A DNA stretch of 15,102 bases, from positions 1-15,102 of the forward strand of contig JAEYLA010000107.1 of NCBI GenBank assembly GCA_023461495.1, written 5' to 3'. Position numbers and translations under genes: made by a program. The stretch comes from Bacillota bacterium. GTDB taxonomy: Bacteria; Bacillota; Clostridia; Christensenellales; CAG-138. The notes below the pieces were generated by a model that saw nothing but the letters and a program-made list of their open reading frames with translations, searched no databases and was not told the DNA's origin. Every line of letters starts with the position of its first letter. The first letter of the stretch is position 1. Positions 1 to 6,068 of this stretch are shown in pieces.

Positions 1-300
1 CATATCCTCAAAGAGACAAAGGAATTTTTAGGGCTCGCAAATTATGTGCTTTCCCACCATGAGCGTGTAGACGGAAAAGGATATCCGCGCGGGCTTTCCG
101 GGGAGGAAATTCCGGTGCAATCCCGCATCATCAGCATTGCTGAGGCGTATGACGCCATGACGAATGCAAGGGCATACCGCCCGGGTGTTACTACACAGCA
201 GGCGGTGCGGGAAATTCGGCGTAATGCAGGCACGCAGTTTGACGCGGCCTTGGCCCGCACGTTTGTGGAAAAAGTGCTGGGCGCAGTATGGGAGATGTAA
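1..300 (+). CDS. HD-GYP domain protein, C-terminal fragment
   Basis: The reading frame is open from base 1 and stops at TAA 298-300, so only the last 99 codons are in the window. They carry the second half of an HD-GYP domain: HHERVDGKGYPRG (visible residues 19-31) is the His-His-Glu plus GYP signature, and RIISIAEAYDAMTNARAYR (residues 42-60) matches the conserved downstream helix. Family members usually have Asp where this protein has Glu48 (usual form VADAYDAMT). Known HD-GYP domains are metal-dependent phosphodiesterases that act on cyclic di-GMP or related dinucleotides, often fused to receiver or sensor domains. The N-terminal partner domain lies outside the window, so the signal sensed is unknown. 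The next gene starts 1 nt after the stop, which suggests co-transcription. Family call is firm; substrate is inferred. Confidence 0.9.
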   Translation, partial: HILKETKEFLGLANYVLSHHERVDGKGYPRGLSGEEIPVQSRIISIAEAYDAMTNARAYRPGVTTQQAVREIRRNAGTQFDAALARTFVEKVLGAVWEM

Positions 301-301
301 T

Positions 302-742
302 ATGAACATTCGGATCATGACGCCGGGCGATTATGACGCGGTTTATCGCCTGTGGATCAGTACGCCGGGAATGGGGCTCAATACAACGGACGATTCCAGG
401 GAAGGTATCCTCAAGTACTTAAACCGGAATCCCACAACCTGCTTTGTGGCGGAGGAGTGCCAAGAATGTATTGGCGTGATTTTATGCGGGCATGACGGGC
501 GCAGAGGATATATCTACCACCTGGCGGTAAAGGTGGAACAGCGGCACAAGGGTACGGGCGGCGCGTTATTGACGCGTGCGCTGGAGGCGCTCAAAGCGGA
601 GGGCATCGCGAAGGTTGCGCTTGTGGTATTCTCAAGCAATGAAGCCGGCAACCGCTTCTGGGAAAAGAGGGGCTTTACTGCGCGGGAGGATCTCCAGTAC
701 CGCAACAAGAGCATCATGGAACTCAAGCGGATCGACATATAA
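302..742 (+). CDS. GNAT family N-acetyltransferase
   Basis: A 146-residue protein, the normal size for a single GNAT domain. The core is clear: YIYHLAVKVEQRHKGTGGALL contributes beta-4 and the acetyl-CoA pyrophosphate loop (RHKGTGGALL), and NEAGNRFWEKRGFT is the typical motif B helix and strand where an Asn and aromatic residues sit near the acetyl group. It would transfer an acetyl group from acetyl-CoA to an amine, but the substrate cannot be read from sequence. The ATG at 302 was chosen because GGAG at 291-294 lies 7 nt upstream and the protein starts directly with a GNAT-like first strand (MNIRIMTPGDYDAVYRLW). A longer in-frame extension to 164 would overlap the HD-GYP gene by over 130 nt and is rejected. 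The one-base gap from the previous stop suggests an operon. It converges on the hydrogenase operon and has no evident link to it. Confidence 0.88.
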   Translation: MNIRIMTPGDYDAVYRLWISTPGMGLNTTDDSREGILKYLNRNPTTCFVAEECQECIGVILCGHDGRRGYIYHLAVKVEQRHKGTGGALLTRALEALKAEGIAKVALVVFSSNEAGNRFWEKRGFTAREDLQYRNKSIMELKRIDI

Positions 743-776
743 AGATCAATTCTTTCCTTATAAAAATAAACGTAAG

Positions 777-791
777 CCTTGCATAGCAAGG
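777..791. repeat. small inverted repeat (hairpin 1 of the convergent region)
   Basis: CCTTGC and GCAAGG form a perfect 6-bp stem around a 3-nt ATA loop, 35 nt after the acetyltransferase stop codon. It has no U-tract, so it is not an obvious intrinsic terminator. It is the first of several hairpins in this non-coding stretch. Confidence 0.45.
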
Positions 792-800
792 GGTTCTTTG

Positions 801-835
801 CAGGAAGTGCAGAACGCGCGAGCAGGCACTTCCTG
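801..835. repeat. perfect 10-bp inverted repeat (hairpin 2)
   Basis: CAGGAAGTGC (801-810) and GCACTTCCTG (826-835) are exact reverse complements separated by a 15-nt loop rich in CGCG. A G-U and a T-A pair could extend the stem to 12 bp. It lies between convergent genes and could slow or end transcription from either side or stabilise a 3' end. No poly-U run follows, so it is not a standard rho-independent terminator. Confidence 0.6.
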
Positions 836-844
836 TATCCTGAC

Positions 845-866
845 AAAAGTGACATATGCCACTTTT
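845..866. repeat. 7-bp inverted repeat around CATATG (hairpin 3)
   Basis: AAAAGTG (845-851) and CACTTTT (860-866) pair perfectly around an 8-nt loop that contains the palindrome CATATG. The flanking A and T runs would give it weak terminator character on both strands. Its AAGTG/CACTT stem core resembles that of the neighbouring 801-835 hairpin. Confidence 0.45.
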
Positions 867-875
867 AGGACAGTA

Positions 876-901
876 AAAAGCCCCGGATGACCGGGGCTTT
901 T
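876..901. terminator. bidirectional rho-independent terminator
   Basis: AAAAGCCCCGG (876-886) pairs perfectly with CCGGGGCTTTT (891-901) around the tetraloop ATGA. The GC-rich core is flanked by A residues on the left and T residues on the right, so the transcript ends in a short U run whichever strand is read. It lies 9 nt past the stop of the last hydrogenase-operon gene on the minus strand, and it also faces the acetyltransferase on the plus strand. It is a good candidate for the shared end of both transcription units. Confidence 0.85.
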
Positions 902-910
902 GCTGTATTG

Positions 911-1423
911 CTATTTGCACGCCGCAAGCAGAGCAGGGATGCATTCCAGAAGCGCCTGGGTAAGTTCCTCCACCGTTTCCTGCATTTCCGGCGAGAGTTC
1001 CGCGCCGAATTCAATGCCGCGGTACTGTAGCCCCAGCATGGTGACGTCTGTACCGGTTTCATGAATGAGGTAATCCACCATGACCTTTAAGGGAAGCATG
1101 TGGGAGCTGAAGCTCGGGCCGCCGATTTCCGTACATGGGATATCCACAACGCTGCCCGGTTCACATCCCGCGTCCGCGGCGTCTACAATCAGCAGATGAT
1201 CCGGGCAGAACAACCGCAGGTTGCCGCTGAAGTTTTCAGGGGCGGTGCCGCCCGCGCAAATACTAAGGGCGGGATACGTTTCCGGGGGAAACGCTTCTAA
1301 CAGACGCTCCACAATCACGATGCCCGCGGCGTCATCCCCGCGCAGCGTGGAACCTACGCCAAGGATAGCAAGCCGCTTTGTGCCGGAAAGCCTTTCCAAC
1401 AGGAACTCCTTTAGCTCGCTCAC
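911..1423 (-). CDS. hycI: HycI-like [NiFe]-hydrogenase maturation protease
   Basis: A 170-residue peptidase of the hydrogenase maturation family (M52/A31 type), normal length. GVGSTLRGDDAAG (residues 22-34) is the N-terminal family motif, CAGGTAPENF is typical of the HycI branch, LLIVDAADAG holds the second acidic nickel-sensing residue (Asp81), and SSHMLPLKVM supplies the expected His108. The ending, LGLQYRGIEFGAELSPEMQETV, follows the HycI layout. The enzyme is known to recognise nickel already inserted in the large subunit and cut once after the last Cys motif; its substrate here should be the large subunit at 2729-3946. It starts with GTG at 1423, with AAGGA 9 nt upstream, and 2 nt after the ferredoxin-like gene. 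It is the last gene of the operon, followed by the terminator. Confidence 0.92.
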   Translation of the reverse strand: MSELKEFLLERLSGTKRLAILGVGSTLRGDDAAGIVIVERLLEAFPPETYPALSICAGGTAPENFSGNLRLFCPDHLLIVDAADAGCEPGSVVDIPCTEIGGPSFSSHMLPLKVMVDYLIHETGTDVTMLGLQYRGIEFGAELSPEMQETVEELTQALLECIPALLAACK

Positions 1424-1425
1424 GG

Positions 1426-1788
1426 TCAGATTTCCTTCTTCAGGCTGTCCCGGCTTAAGGTTGCAAGTTCAAACGCTTCCGTGTTTTCCAGCGCCTTTTT
1501 GGGGCAGGATTCCACGCATTGACCGCAGAAAATACATTTGTCCATGCTGACAATGGCCTTGAACTTTTTTTCCTCTATATCGGGGATCTTTTCAATTTCA
1601 ATGGCGGTAGCGGGACATACGCGCATGCAGATTTTGCAGCCGATGCACTTTTCGCGGTCAAACTTCAATGCGCCGCGGAAACGGTGCGCAACCTTTGCGG
1701 GTTCGAGCGGGTACGCAATGGTATCCGGCTTGTGCACCAGCATTTTCATCATGTACGGGAGCATGGAGCCCGTTACTTTTTTCCTCAT
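1426..1788 (-). CDS. NuoI-like 2x[4Fe-4S] electron-transfer subunit of group 4 hydrogenase
   Basis: A 120-residue protein with two complete ferredoxin cluster motifs: Cys48, 51, 54 and 58 (CIGCKICMRVCP) and Cys85, 88, 91 and 95 (CIFCGQCVESCP). They would bind two [4Fe-4S] clusters that pass electrons between a donor, probably soluble ferredoxin, and the NuoB-like proximal-cluster subunit. The family is that of NuoI, HycF/HyfH, EchF and MbhN. The N-terminal HRFRGALKFDREKC is typical of this branch, with RG docking near the membrane arm. The ATG overlaps the stop of the NuoH-like gene by 4 nt (ATGA), so translation is likely coupled. No extra ferredoxin domains or NAD/flavin sites are present. 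Confidence 0.93.
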   Translation of the reverse strand: MRKKVTGSMLPYMMKMLVHKPDTIAYPLEPAKVAHRFRGALKFDREKCIGCKICMRVCPATAIEIEKIPDIEEKKFKAIVSMDKCIFCGQCVESCPKKALENTEAFELATLSRDSLKKEI

Positions 1789-2726
1789 AACTGAAGCGCT
1801 CCTTTCACAATCAGATCAATGAGAACCTGCGCCAGAGAAACAGGAGCCAGTACCTTCCAGCAGAAGCTGATCATCTGATCAATGCGCAGGCGCGCAAAGG
1901 CTGTGCGCATGATGGTCAGCAGCACGACGACAACAAGAACCTTTACAAGGAACACAACGAGGCCCAATACCGCATTCCCCGGAATATAGAAGGGGAAGAA
2001 GATCGCGGAAATGAGTGCCGCCATCACAACAAGCTCACTGTCGATCGTCATGCGGAACATGGCTAAAAGCCTGCCGCTGTACTCCGTAAACGTACCGCCG
2101 ACGATTTCGGTCTCCGCGTCCGGGATGTCAAAGGGTACGCGCTCGAGCTTGCCCTGGGTTGCCACCAGCGCTACAAACAGGCCGGGGATGTTCACCAGCG
2201 TCAATAGCGGATTCGCCTGATAAAACGCGGTGATGTCCGAAATCGACCAGGAACCGGCTAAAAGCGCCGGGCCAAGCAGGGACATATACAGCGGCACCTC
2301 ATACGCAAAAAACTGCGTCATGGCGCGGATAGAACCAAGCTCTGCATACAGCGAGGAGGAGAACCAGCCCGCAAGGAAGAACGTCAGCGTGGGGATGGTC
2401 AAAAAGTACAGCACCACAATGAGATCGCTTGCAAACGGGAACAGGGACTGCACGCCTGTGATGGGGATGTACAGGAACGCCGTATAGGTCGCCGCCATCG
2501 CAAATATAGGGATCGCCTTAAAGACAAAGCGGTCCGCGCCGGTGGGGACGATGCTTTCCTTAGAGATGAGCTTGATGATATCCGCAAGCGGCTGGTACCA
2601 GGGAGGCCCCACGCGGTTCTGAAGCCTTGCGTGGAGCTTTCGGTCCACAAACTCAAATGCCAGCGAAATCAAGCTAAGGAACAAAAAACCGGGGAAAACA
2701 AGTATTTGAAACAAGGAAAGGCCCAT
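1785..2726 (-). CDS. NuoH-like membrane subunit of group 4 hydrogenase (HycD/EchB/MbhM family)
   Basis: A 313-residue, very hydrophobic protein with about eight membrane spans, the family norm. It anchors the catalytic arm to the membrane arm. Conserved elements are RLQNRVGPPWYQPLAD (residues 35-49), the first cytoplasmic loop next to the catalytic module; AYEVP with Glu143; and PFDIPDAETEIVGG then EYSG (about residues 198-217), the acidic loop that in complex I lines the entrance of the proton-related E-channel. Key acidic residues are present. ATG at 2726 has an AGGAAGGA-type site upstream and follows the large-subunit gene by 2 nt. The variant GPPWYQPLAD resembles the hydrogenase (Mbh-like) form rather than the GPNRVG form of complex I. 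Confidence 0.93.
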   Translation of the reverse strand: MGLSLFQILVFPGFLFLSLISLAFEFVDRKLHARLQNRVGPPWYQPLADIIKLISKESIVPTGADRFVFKAIPIFAMAATYTAFLYIPITGVQSLFPFASDLIVVLYFLTIPTLTFFLAGWFSSSLYAELGSIRAMTQFFAYEVPLYMSLLGPALLAGSWSISDITAFYQANPLLTLVNIPGLFVALVATQGKLERVPFDIPDAETEIVGGTFTEYSGRLLAMFRMTIDSELVVMAALISAIFFPFYIPGNAVLGLVVFLVKVLVVVVLLTIMRTAFARLRIDQMISFCWKVLAPVSLAQVLIDLIVKGALQL

Positions 2727-2728
2727 CG

Positions 2729-3946
2729 TTATCTATCCTTCCTGTGCATGCTGATTTTCTCCATGTTGACGCCCTGCTTGCTGTACCAGTCGATGCTGTA
2801 TTGCCTGAGGGCCTGCCAATCCATCCGTCTGTTCTCGCCGCTATTCAGGTTTACAACCTTGATGGCGCGGTCCGTGCAGGAGAAGCACGGGTCGATCGCG
2901 GCGATGACAACGGGAACGTCCGCGAGGTATCCGCCCTCAATCATATGCGTGATGGCGGCAAGGTTGCCCAGCGTTGGGGCGCGGACTTTGACACGCTCGG
3001 GCTTATCCGTTCCATTGGAACGGACATAGTTAAGGTTTTCGCCGCGCGGGGCTTCAATGCGGCTGACCGCCTCGCCTTTGGGGATTTTCACGGGCGCTTT
3101 GACGGAGATCGGCCCTTCGGGGAGATTGTCCACGATCTGGCGGATCAGCTTGTAGCTTTCCATCAGCTCCAGCACGCGTACGATCACACGGCCGTAAACG
3201 TCAGCACTCTGGGCGGTTGCGACTTTAAACTCAAGCTCGGGATACGCGCCGTAAGGATCGTCCTTGCGGATATCGCGCATGGGACCCGCCGCGCGAAGAA
3301 CAGGACCCTGCGCGCCCAAGCGCAGCGCATCCTCACTCGAAAGCCGACCCACATCCCGCAGGCGCAGCAGCATCGTTTCCTCTTCAATGGCCACCTGCAT
3401 ATAGTATTTGGTGCGCTCTTCAAGTTCATCAATGCCTTTTTTAATTTCCGTAATCTGCTCGGAGGAAAGGTCGCGCCGCACGCCGCCGATGGTGTTCATG
3501 CCGTAGTTGATGCGGTTGCCCGTGATGTTCTCTAAAAGATCCATCACGATTTCGCGGTCCTTCCAGGCATACATGAAGAATGTCATAAAGCCGATCTCAT
3601 GCCCGGCGACGCCAAGGAACAAGAGATGACTGTGGATGCGTTCAAGTTCGCCGATGAGCGCGCGCAGATATTGCCCGCGCTTTGGAACCTCAAGGCCTGC
3701 AAGGGTTTCCACAGCCTGCACGTAGGTGGTGGACTGCGCGTGCGAGCAGATGCCGCAGATGCGCTCAAGCAGATAAATGTTCTGTAAATAGGTCCGGCTT
3801 TCGCAGGCCTTTTCCATACCCCTATGGTTGTAGCCCAAAGCGACGCTCGCCGCGGCTACGCGCTCCCCTTCCAGGAGCAGGCTAAAGCTTTCGGGTTCTT
3901 CCAGCGCGGGATGCTGGGGGCCGAAAGGCACAACGATTTTTCCCAT
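2729..3946 (-). CDS. [NiFe]-hydrogenase large subunit, group 4 (NuoD/HycE/MbhL family)
   Basis: A 405-residue catalytic subunit. Both metal-binding pairs are intact: ERICGICSH (Cys64, Cys67) near the N-terminus and DPCFSCTDR (Cys354, Cys357, Arg360) near the C-terminus. In complex I the NuoD protein has lost these cysteines, so this is a true hydrogenase expected to reduce protons or oxidise H2 at a Ni-Fe(CN)2CO centre. The 45 residues after Arg360 form the tail that the maturation protease removes; cleavage after this Arg is known for HycE and is inferred here. FGPQHPA at the start is the NuoD-family signature. ATG at 3946 has AAAGGAG 9 nt upstream. Unlike HycE/HyfG, it is not fused to a NuoC domain; that domain is the preceding gene. 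Confidence 0.95.
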   Translation of the reverse strand: MGKIVVPFGPQHPALEEPESFSLLLEGERVAAASVALGYNHRGMEKACESRTYLQNIYLLERICGICSHAQSTTYVQAVETLAGLEVPKRGQYLRALIGELERIHSHLLFLGVAGHEIGFMTFFMYAWKDREIVMDLLENITGNRINYGMNTIGGVRRDLSSEQITEIKKGIDELEERTKYYMQVAIEEETMLLRLRDVGRLSSEDALRLGAQGPVLRAAGPMRDIRKDDPYGAYPELEFKVATAQSADVYGRVIVRVLELMESYKLIRQIVDNLPEGPISVKAPVKIPKGEAVSRIEAPRGENLNYVRSNGTDKPERVKVRAPTLGNLAAITHMIEGGYLADVPVVIAAIDPCFSCTDRAIKVVNLNSGENRRMDWQALRQYSIDWYSKQGVNMEKISMHRKDR

Positions 3947-3965
3947 ATATGTTCGTGCTCCTTTC

Positions 3966-4445
3966 TCAGTTGCTCTTGAGCATATCCGGCGTCCAGTCCT
4001 TGCGGAGCGGATACTGTCCCTTGGGCCAGTTGTCCGGCAGCGGATATTGGCGGCCTTCGGGAAGCCCCTCTATGGTAACGCCCAGGAGTCCTTCCACTTC
4101 ACGCTCATAGAACGTGGCGCCGTTGTAGATATCAAGTACCGTGGGCGCCACGGCATTATCCTTCGGAAGCTTGATGTTCACGTTGAGCATGACGCCGTCA
4201 TGGTCGTTGGAGAGGTGATACACAAGCTCAAAACATTCAATGGAATCCATGCCGGTGATGGTGCACAGGTTTTTATAATCGAGCACATCATATGCATAAC
4301 GCAGCACGTCAAGCAGGAGTTCCGCGGGGATGGCAATAAACACCCGGTTTTTTGCCGTAACAGCGCCTTCCTCTAAAAGCACCGGGAACTGTCCATGCAA
4401 TTGCTCCAATACCAAAGCTTCGTGCTCCATCGCAATCGCCTCCAT
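3966..4445 (-). CDS. NuoC-like 30-kDa subunit of group 4 hydrogenase
   Basis: A 159-residue (or 154-residue) protein of the NuoC / complex I 30-kDa family. The diagnostic region is near the C-terminus: TFYEREVEGLLGVTIEGLP, followed by LPDNWPKGQYPLRKDW, matching the family's FyErEvwDllGi and yPLRKDw blocks. It is a structural subunit that holds the large and small subunits together and has no cofactor of its own. The protein ends soon after PLRKDW, as in stand-alone NuoC proteins. There are two in-frame starts: ATG at 4445, 2 nt after the NuoB-like stop, and ATG at 4430 (codon 6). The second has a far better ribosome site, GGAGG with an 8-nt spacer, so the shorter form starting MEHEAL may be the real one. 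Confidence 0.92.
   Translation of the reverse strand: MEAIAMEHEALVLEQLHGQFPVLLEEGAVTAKNRVFIAIPAELLLDVLRYAYDVLDYKNLCTITGMDSIECFELVYHLSNDHDGVMLNVNIKLPKDNAVAPTVLDIYNGATFYEREVEGLLGVTIEGLPEGRQYPLPDNWPKGQYPLRKDWTPDMLKSN
4439..4443 (-). promoter_or_regulatory. ribosome binding site favouring the internal start of the NuoC-like gene
   Basis: Read on the minus strand, GGAGG at 4443-4439 is 8 nt upstream of the in-frame ATG at 4430. The site overlaps the first ATG (4445), whose own upstream stretch is only G-rich. Initiation at 4430 is therefore likely, shortening the protein by five residues. Confidence 0.5.
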
Positions 4446-4447
4446 AG

Positions 4448-4885
4448 TTATTTGCCCCCCTTCTCCATACTGTCAATCAGCTTGGTTACGCCGTCAATAA
4501 TCGCCTCGGGCTTTACCGGGCAGCCGGGGATGTAGGCATCCACGGGGATGGCGCTGTCTACGCCGCCCTCTACACAGTAACATCCCTGGAACACGCCCGA
4601 AGAGCAGGCGCAGGTGCCCACAGCCACAACGAACTTTGGCTCCGTCATCTGCTCATAGATCGTAATCAGGCGCTCGCGCTGCTGCATAGTGACGGGGCCT
4701 GAGCAAATAAGCACGTCCGCATGGCGCGGGGAACCCTTCTGCTGCACGCCAAGGCGCTCTACGTCATAGCGCGGGGTCAGCGAAGCGATGATTTCCACAT
4801 CGCACGCGTTGCACGCACCGGAATTGAAATGGATGATCCATGGGGATTTCTGCCTCGCCCATTGGATAATGCGGTCAACGATCAT
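4448..4885 (-). CDS. NuoB-like small subunit of group 4 [NiFe]-hydrogenase
   Basis: A 145-residue protein of the NuoB/HyfI/EchC/MbhJ family, which holds the [4Fe-4S] cluster next to the NiFe site. Likely ligands are Cys25 and Cys28 in GACNACDVE, a cysteine in GTCACSSGVF (Cys92 or Cys94), and Cys122 in IPGCPVKPE. The CxxC spacing at the first pair is the hydrogenase form; complex I NuoB instead has two adjacent cysteines. This agrees with the intact NiFe site in the large subunit. ATG at 4885 overlaps the NuoA-like gene by 11 nt and has an AGGAGG-containing site upstream. No signal peptide is present, as expected for an enzyme facing the cytoplasm. Confidence 0.94.
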   Translation of the reverse strand: MIVDRIIQWARQKSPWIIHFNSGACNACDVEIIASLTPRYDVERLGVQQKGSPRHADVLICSGPVTMQQRERLITIYEQMTEPKFVVAVGTCACSSGVFQGCYCVEGGVDSAIPVDAYIPGCPVKPEAIIDGVTKLIDSMEKGGK

Positions 4886-5210
4886 CTTTCTCCCTCCTGA
4901 AGAGCATTAAAAGTGAAAGCACCGTCAGCACGAGGAACAGGATGGCCACAATGGAGATGTGCTTCACATCGGTTGCGATCATCAGCACCGTGACGTGCAT
5001 GATCGTAAAGAAAAAGGCAAAGTGGAAAAACTGAGAGTATTCCGGCTGGCCCTGGTTTTCCGGTACGGTCTCGCCGCAGGAATACGGCTCAAGCTTCTTT
5101 TTGTTGTCCTTGCCGCGCGCGGCAAGCCGACTGAAGAGCGCGGAAAGCCCAATGGAGAGCCCGATGAATATCAGGAACGCAACAGGCGGCGAAAGCAGTA
5201 TGTTTTGCAT
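4875..5210 (-). CDS. NuoA-like membrane subunit
   Basis: A 111-residue protein with three predicted membrane helices (about residues 8-28, 60-80 and 84-103) and a polar loop between the first two. The loop has KLEPYSCGETVPE (residues 39-51), matching the NuoA/ND3 loop with its conserved cysteine (Cys45 here), followed by YSQFFHFAFFFTIMHV, equivalent to the start of NuoA helix 2. In complex I that helix carries an acidic FDxE motif; here the place reads MHVT. Ech, Hyc and Hyf hydrogenases lack a NuoA homologue, while archaeal Mbh has a similarly sized subunit, MbhI, that may be the counterpart. ATG at 5210 has AGGAGG 8 nt upstream. It probably bridges the catalytic module and the membrane arm. 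Confidence 0.82.
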   Translation of the reverse strand: MQNILLSPPVAFLIFIGLSIGLSALFSRLAARGKDNKKKLEPYSCGETVPENQGQPEYSQFFHFAFFFTIMHVTVLMIATDVKHISIVAILFLVLTVLSLLMLFRREKDDR

Positions 5211-5238
5211 TGATTATTCCTCCTAAATCCCGCGCCGG

Positions 5239-5547
5239 TTAACCTTTGAGGTTGTTGAGCTTGCGCGTATCGAGCACATCCGTATCACGGTAAATGCCAA
5301 GGACAATACCCGTAGCCACGACAACCAGCACCACTTCGATCACGATGATAGTCAGCACATAGGCCTGTGCCTGCGCCATGTTGCCCGTAACATATCCCAC
5401 TGCGATCATCAAAAGGGTGATGCCCTTTGCAAGGATTTCAATGGAAAGTAAAATACGCATCAGGTTCCGGGATACGATTAAACAATAGATACCCGTTACA
5501 AGAAGCAGTGCAACGGCAATCAAGAATACTAAGAACAGCTCGTTCAT
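5239..5547 (-). CDS. NuoK-like (MrpC/MbhG-like) membrane subunit
   Basis: A 102-residue protein with three membrane helices, the normal NuoK/MrpC size. The two membrane-embedded glutamates known to matter for proton transfer in NuoK are present: Glu37 in LLSIEILAK (second helix) and Glu71 in IIVIEVVLVVVATGI (third helix). It is expected to form part of the central hydrophilic axis between the catalytic module and the antiporter-like subunits. The ATG overlaps the stop of the NuoJ-like gene as ATGA, suggesting coupled translation. A gap of 28 nt with a strong AGGAGG site separates it from the NuoA-like gene. Confidence 0.93.
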   Translation of the reverse strand: MNELFLVFLIAVALLLVTGIYCLIVSRNLMRILLSIEILAKGITLLMIAVGYVTGNMAQAQAYVLTIIVIEVVLVVVATGIVLGIYRDTDVLDTRKLNNLKG

Positions 5548-6062
5548 TTCTCACGCACCCCCTTGAAGAATACCAGGTCCGCATATACGCCAAGGAGCAC
5601 GATGATAATCTGCCCCACAAGGTCGATCTGGCGTTTTTCCCAGAGAATCTGCTGGGTGGTCGCGGTATCCGTGCCGGAAGCGACGCCAACTAGCAGCGTG
5701 CTGACATGCGGCCAAACGACAAACAGCAGCGCGGTACCGAGGGTGACGAGGAGTATGGGCAGCAAAACAAAGCGGCGCTTGCGCTCTTTGTCTTTTTCCG
5801 CCTGCTCCTCACGGCTGTTGATTTTCGTCATGCTCGACGCGCTGATGAAGATGACCGGGATCAGGCCCGCGCAGACGGAAAGCTCAAACGCCGCTGCCAA
5901 GTGCGCGCCCATCAGGAACATCACAAGCGACAGGATAGCGCTGACAACCGCCATCCAGATCGCGGCCTTGATGAGGTTGGGCCTGACGATGCACAGAATC
6001 GCACAGACGACCAGAGATACAAGCAATAAAATTATGATAGGAAGCGACACGTTTTCATCCAC
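5544..6062 (-). CDS. NuoJ-like membrane subunit
   Basis: A 172-residue protein with about five membrane helices (roughly residues 8-25, 29-49, 53-75, 99-118 and 146-168) and a strongly charged cytoplasmic loop (residues 81-97), the NuoJ topology. LAAAFELSVCAGLIPVIF (residues 55-72) corresponds to the third NuoJ helix, where a bulge in complex I controls coupling; Glu60 is membrane-embedded. In Mbh the same role is split over several MrpB-like proteins, while here one gene serves. The start is GTG at 6062, only about 2 nt from an AAGGA site, which is tight. GTG at codon 5 (6050) is an alternative with the same site further upstream. The gap from the NuoN-like gene is 6 nt. Confidence 0.85.
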   Translation of the reverse strand: MDENVSLPIIILLLVSLVVCAILCIVRPNLIKAAIWMAVVSAILSLVMFLMGAHLAAAFELSVCAGLIPVIFISASSMTKINSREEQAEKDKERKRRFVLLPILLVTLGTALLFVVWPHVSTLLVGVASGTDTATTQQILWEKRQIDLVGQIIIVLLGVYADLVFFKGVREK

Positions 6063-6068
6063 CTTCCT

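Noticed and set aside
164..742. A 192-residue version of the acetyltransferase starting at 164.
   Set aside because: The added N-terminus overlaps the HD-GYP coding region in another frame and does not resemble a GNAT domain; ATG 302 has a good ribosome site.
2744..3535. A 263-codon frame on the plus strand opposite the large-subunit gene.
   Set aside because: It is antisense to a gene with clear motifs and encodes no recognisable domain; such frames arise from the codon bias.
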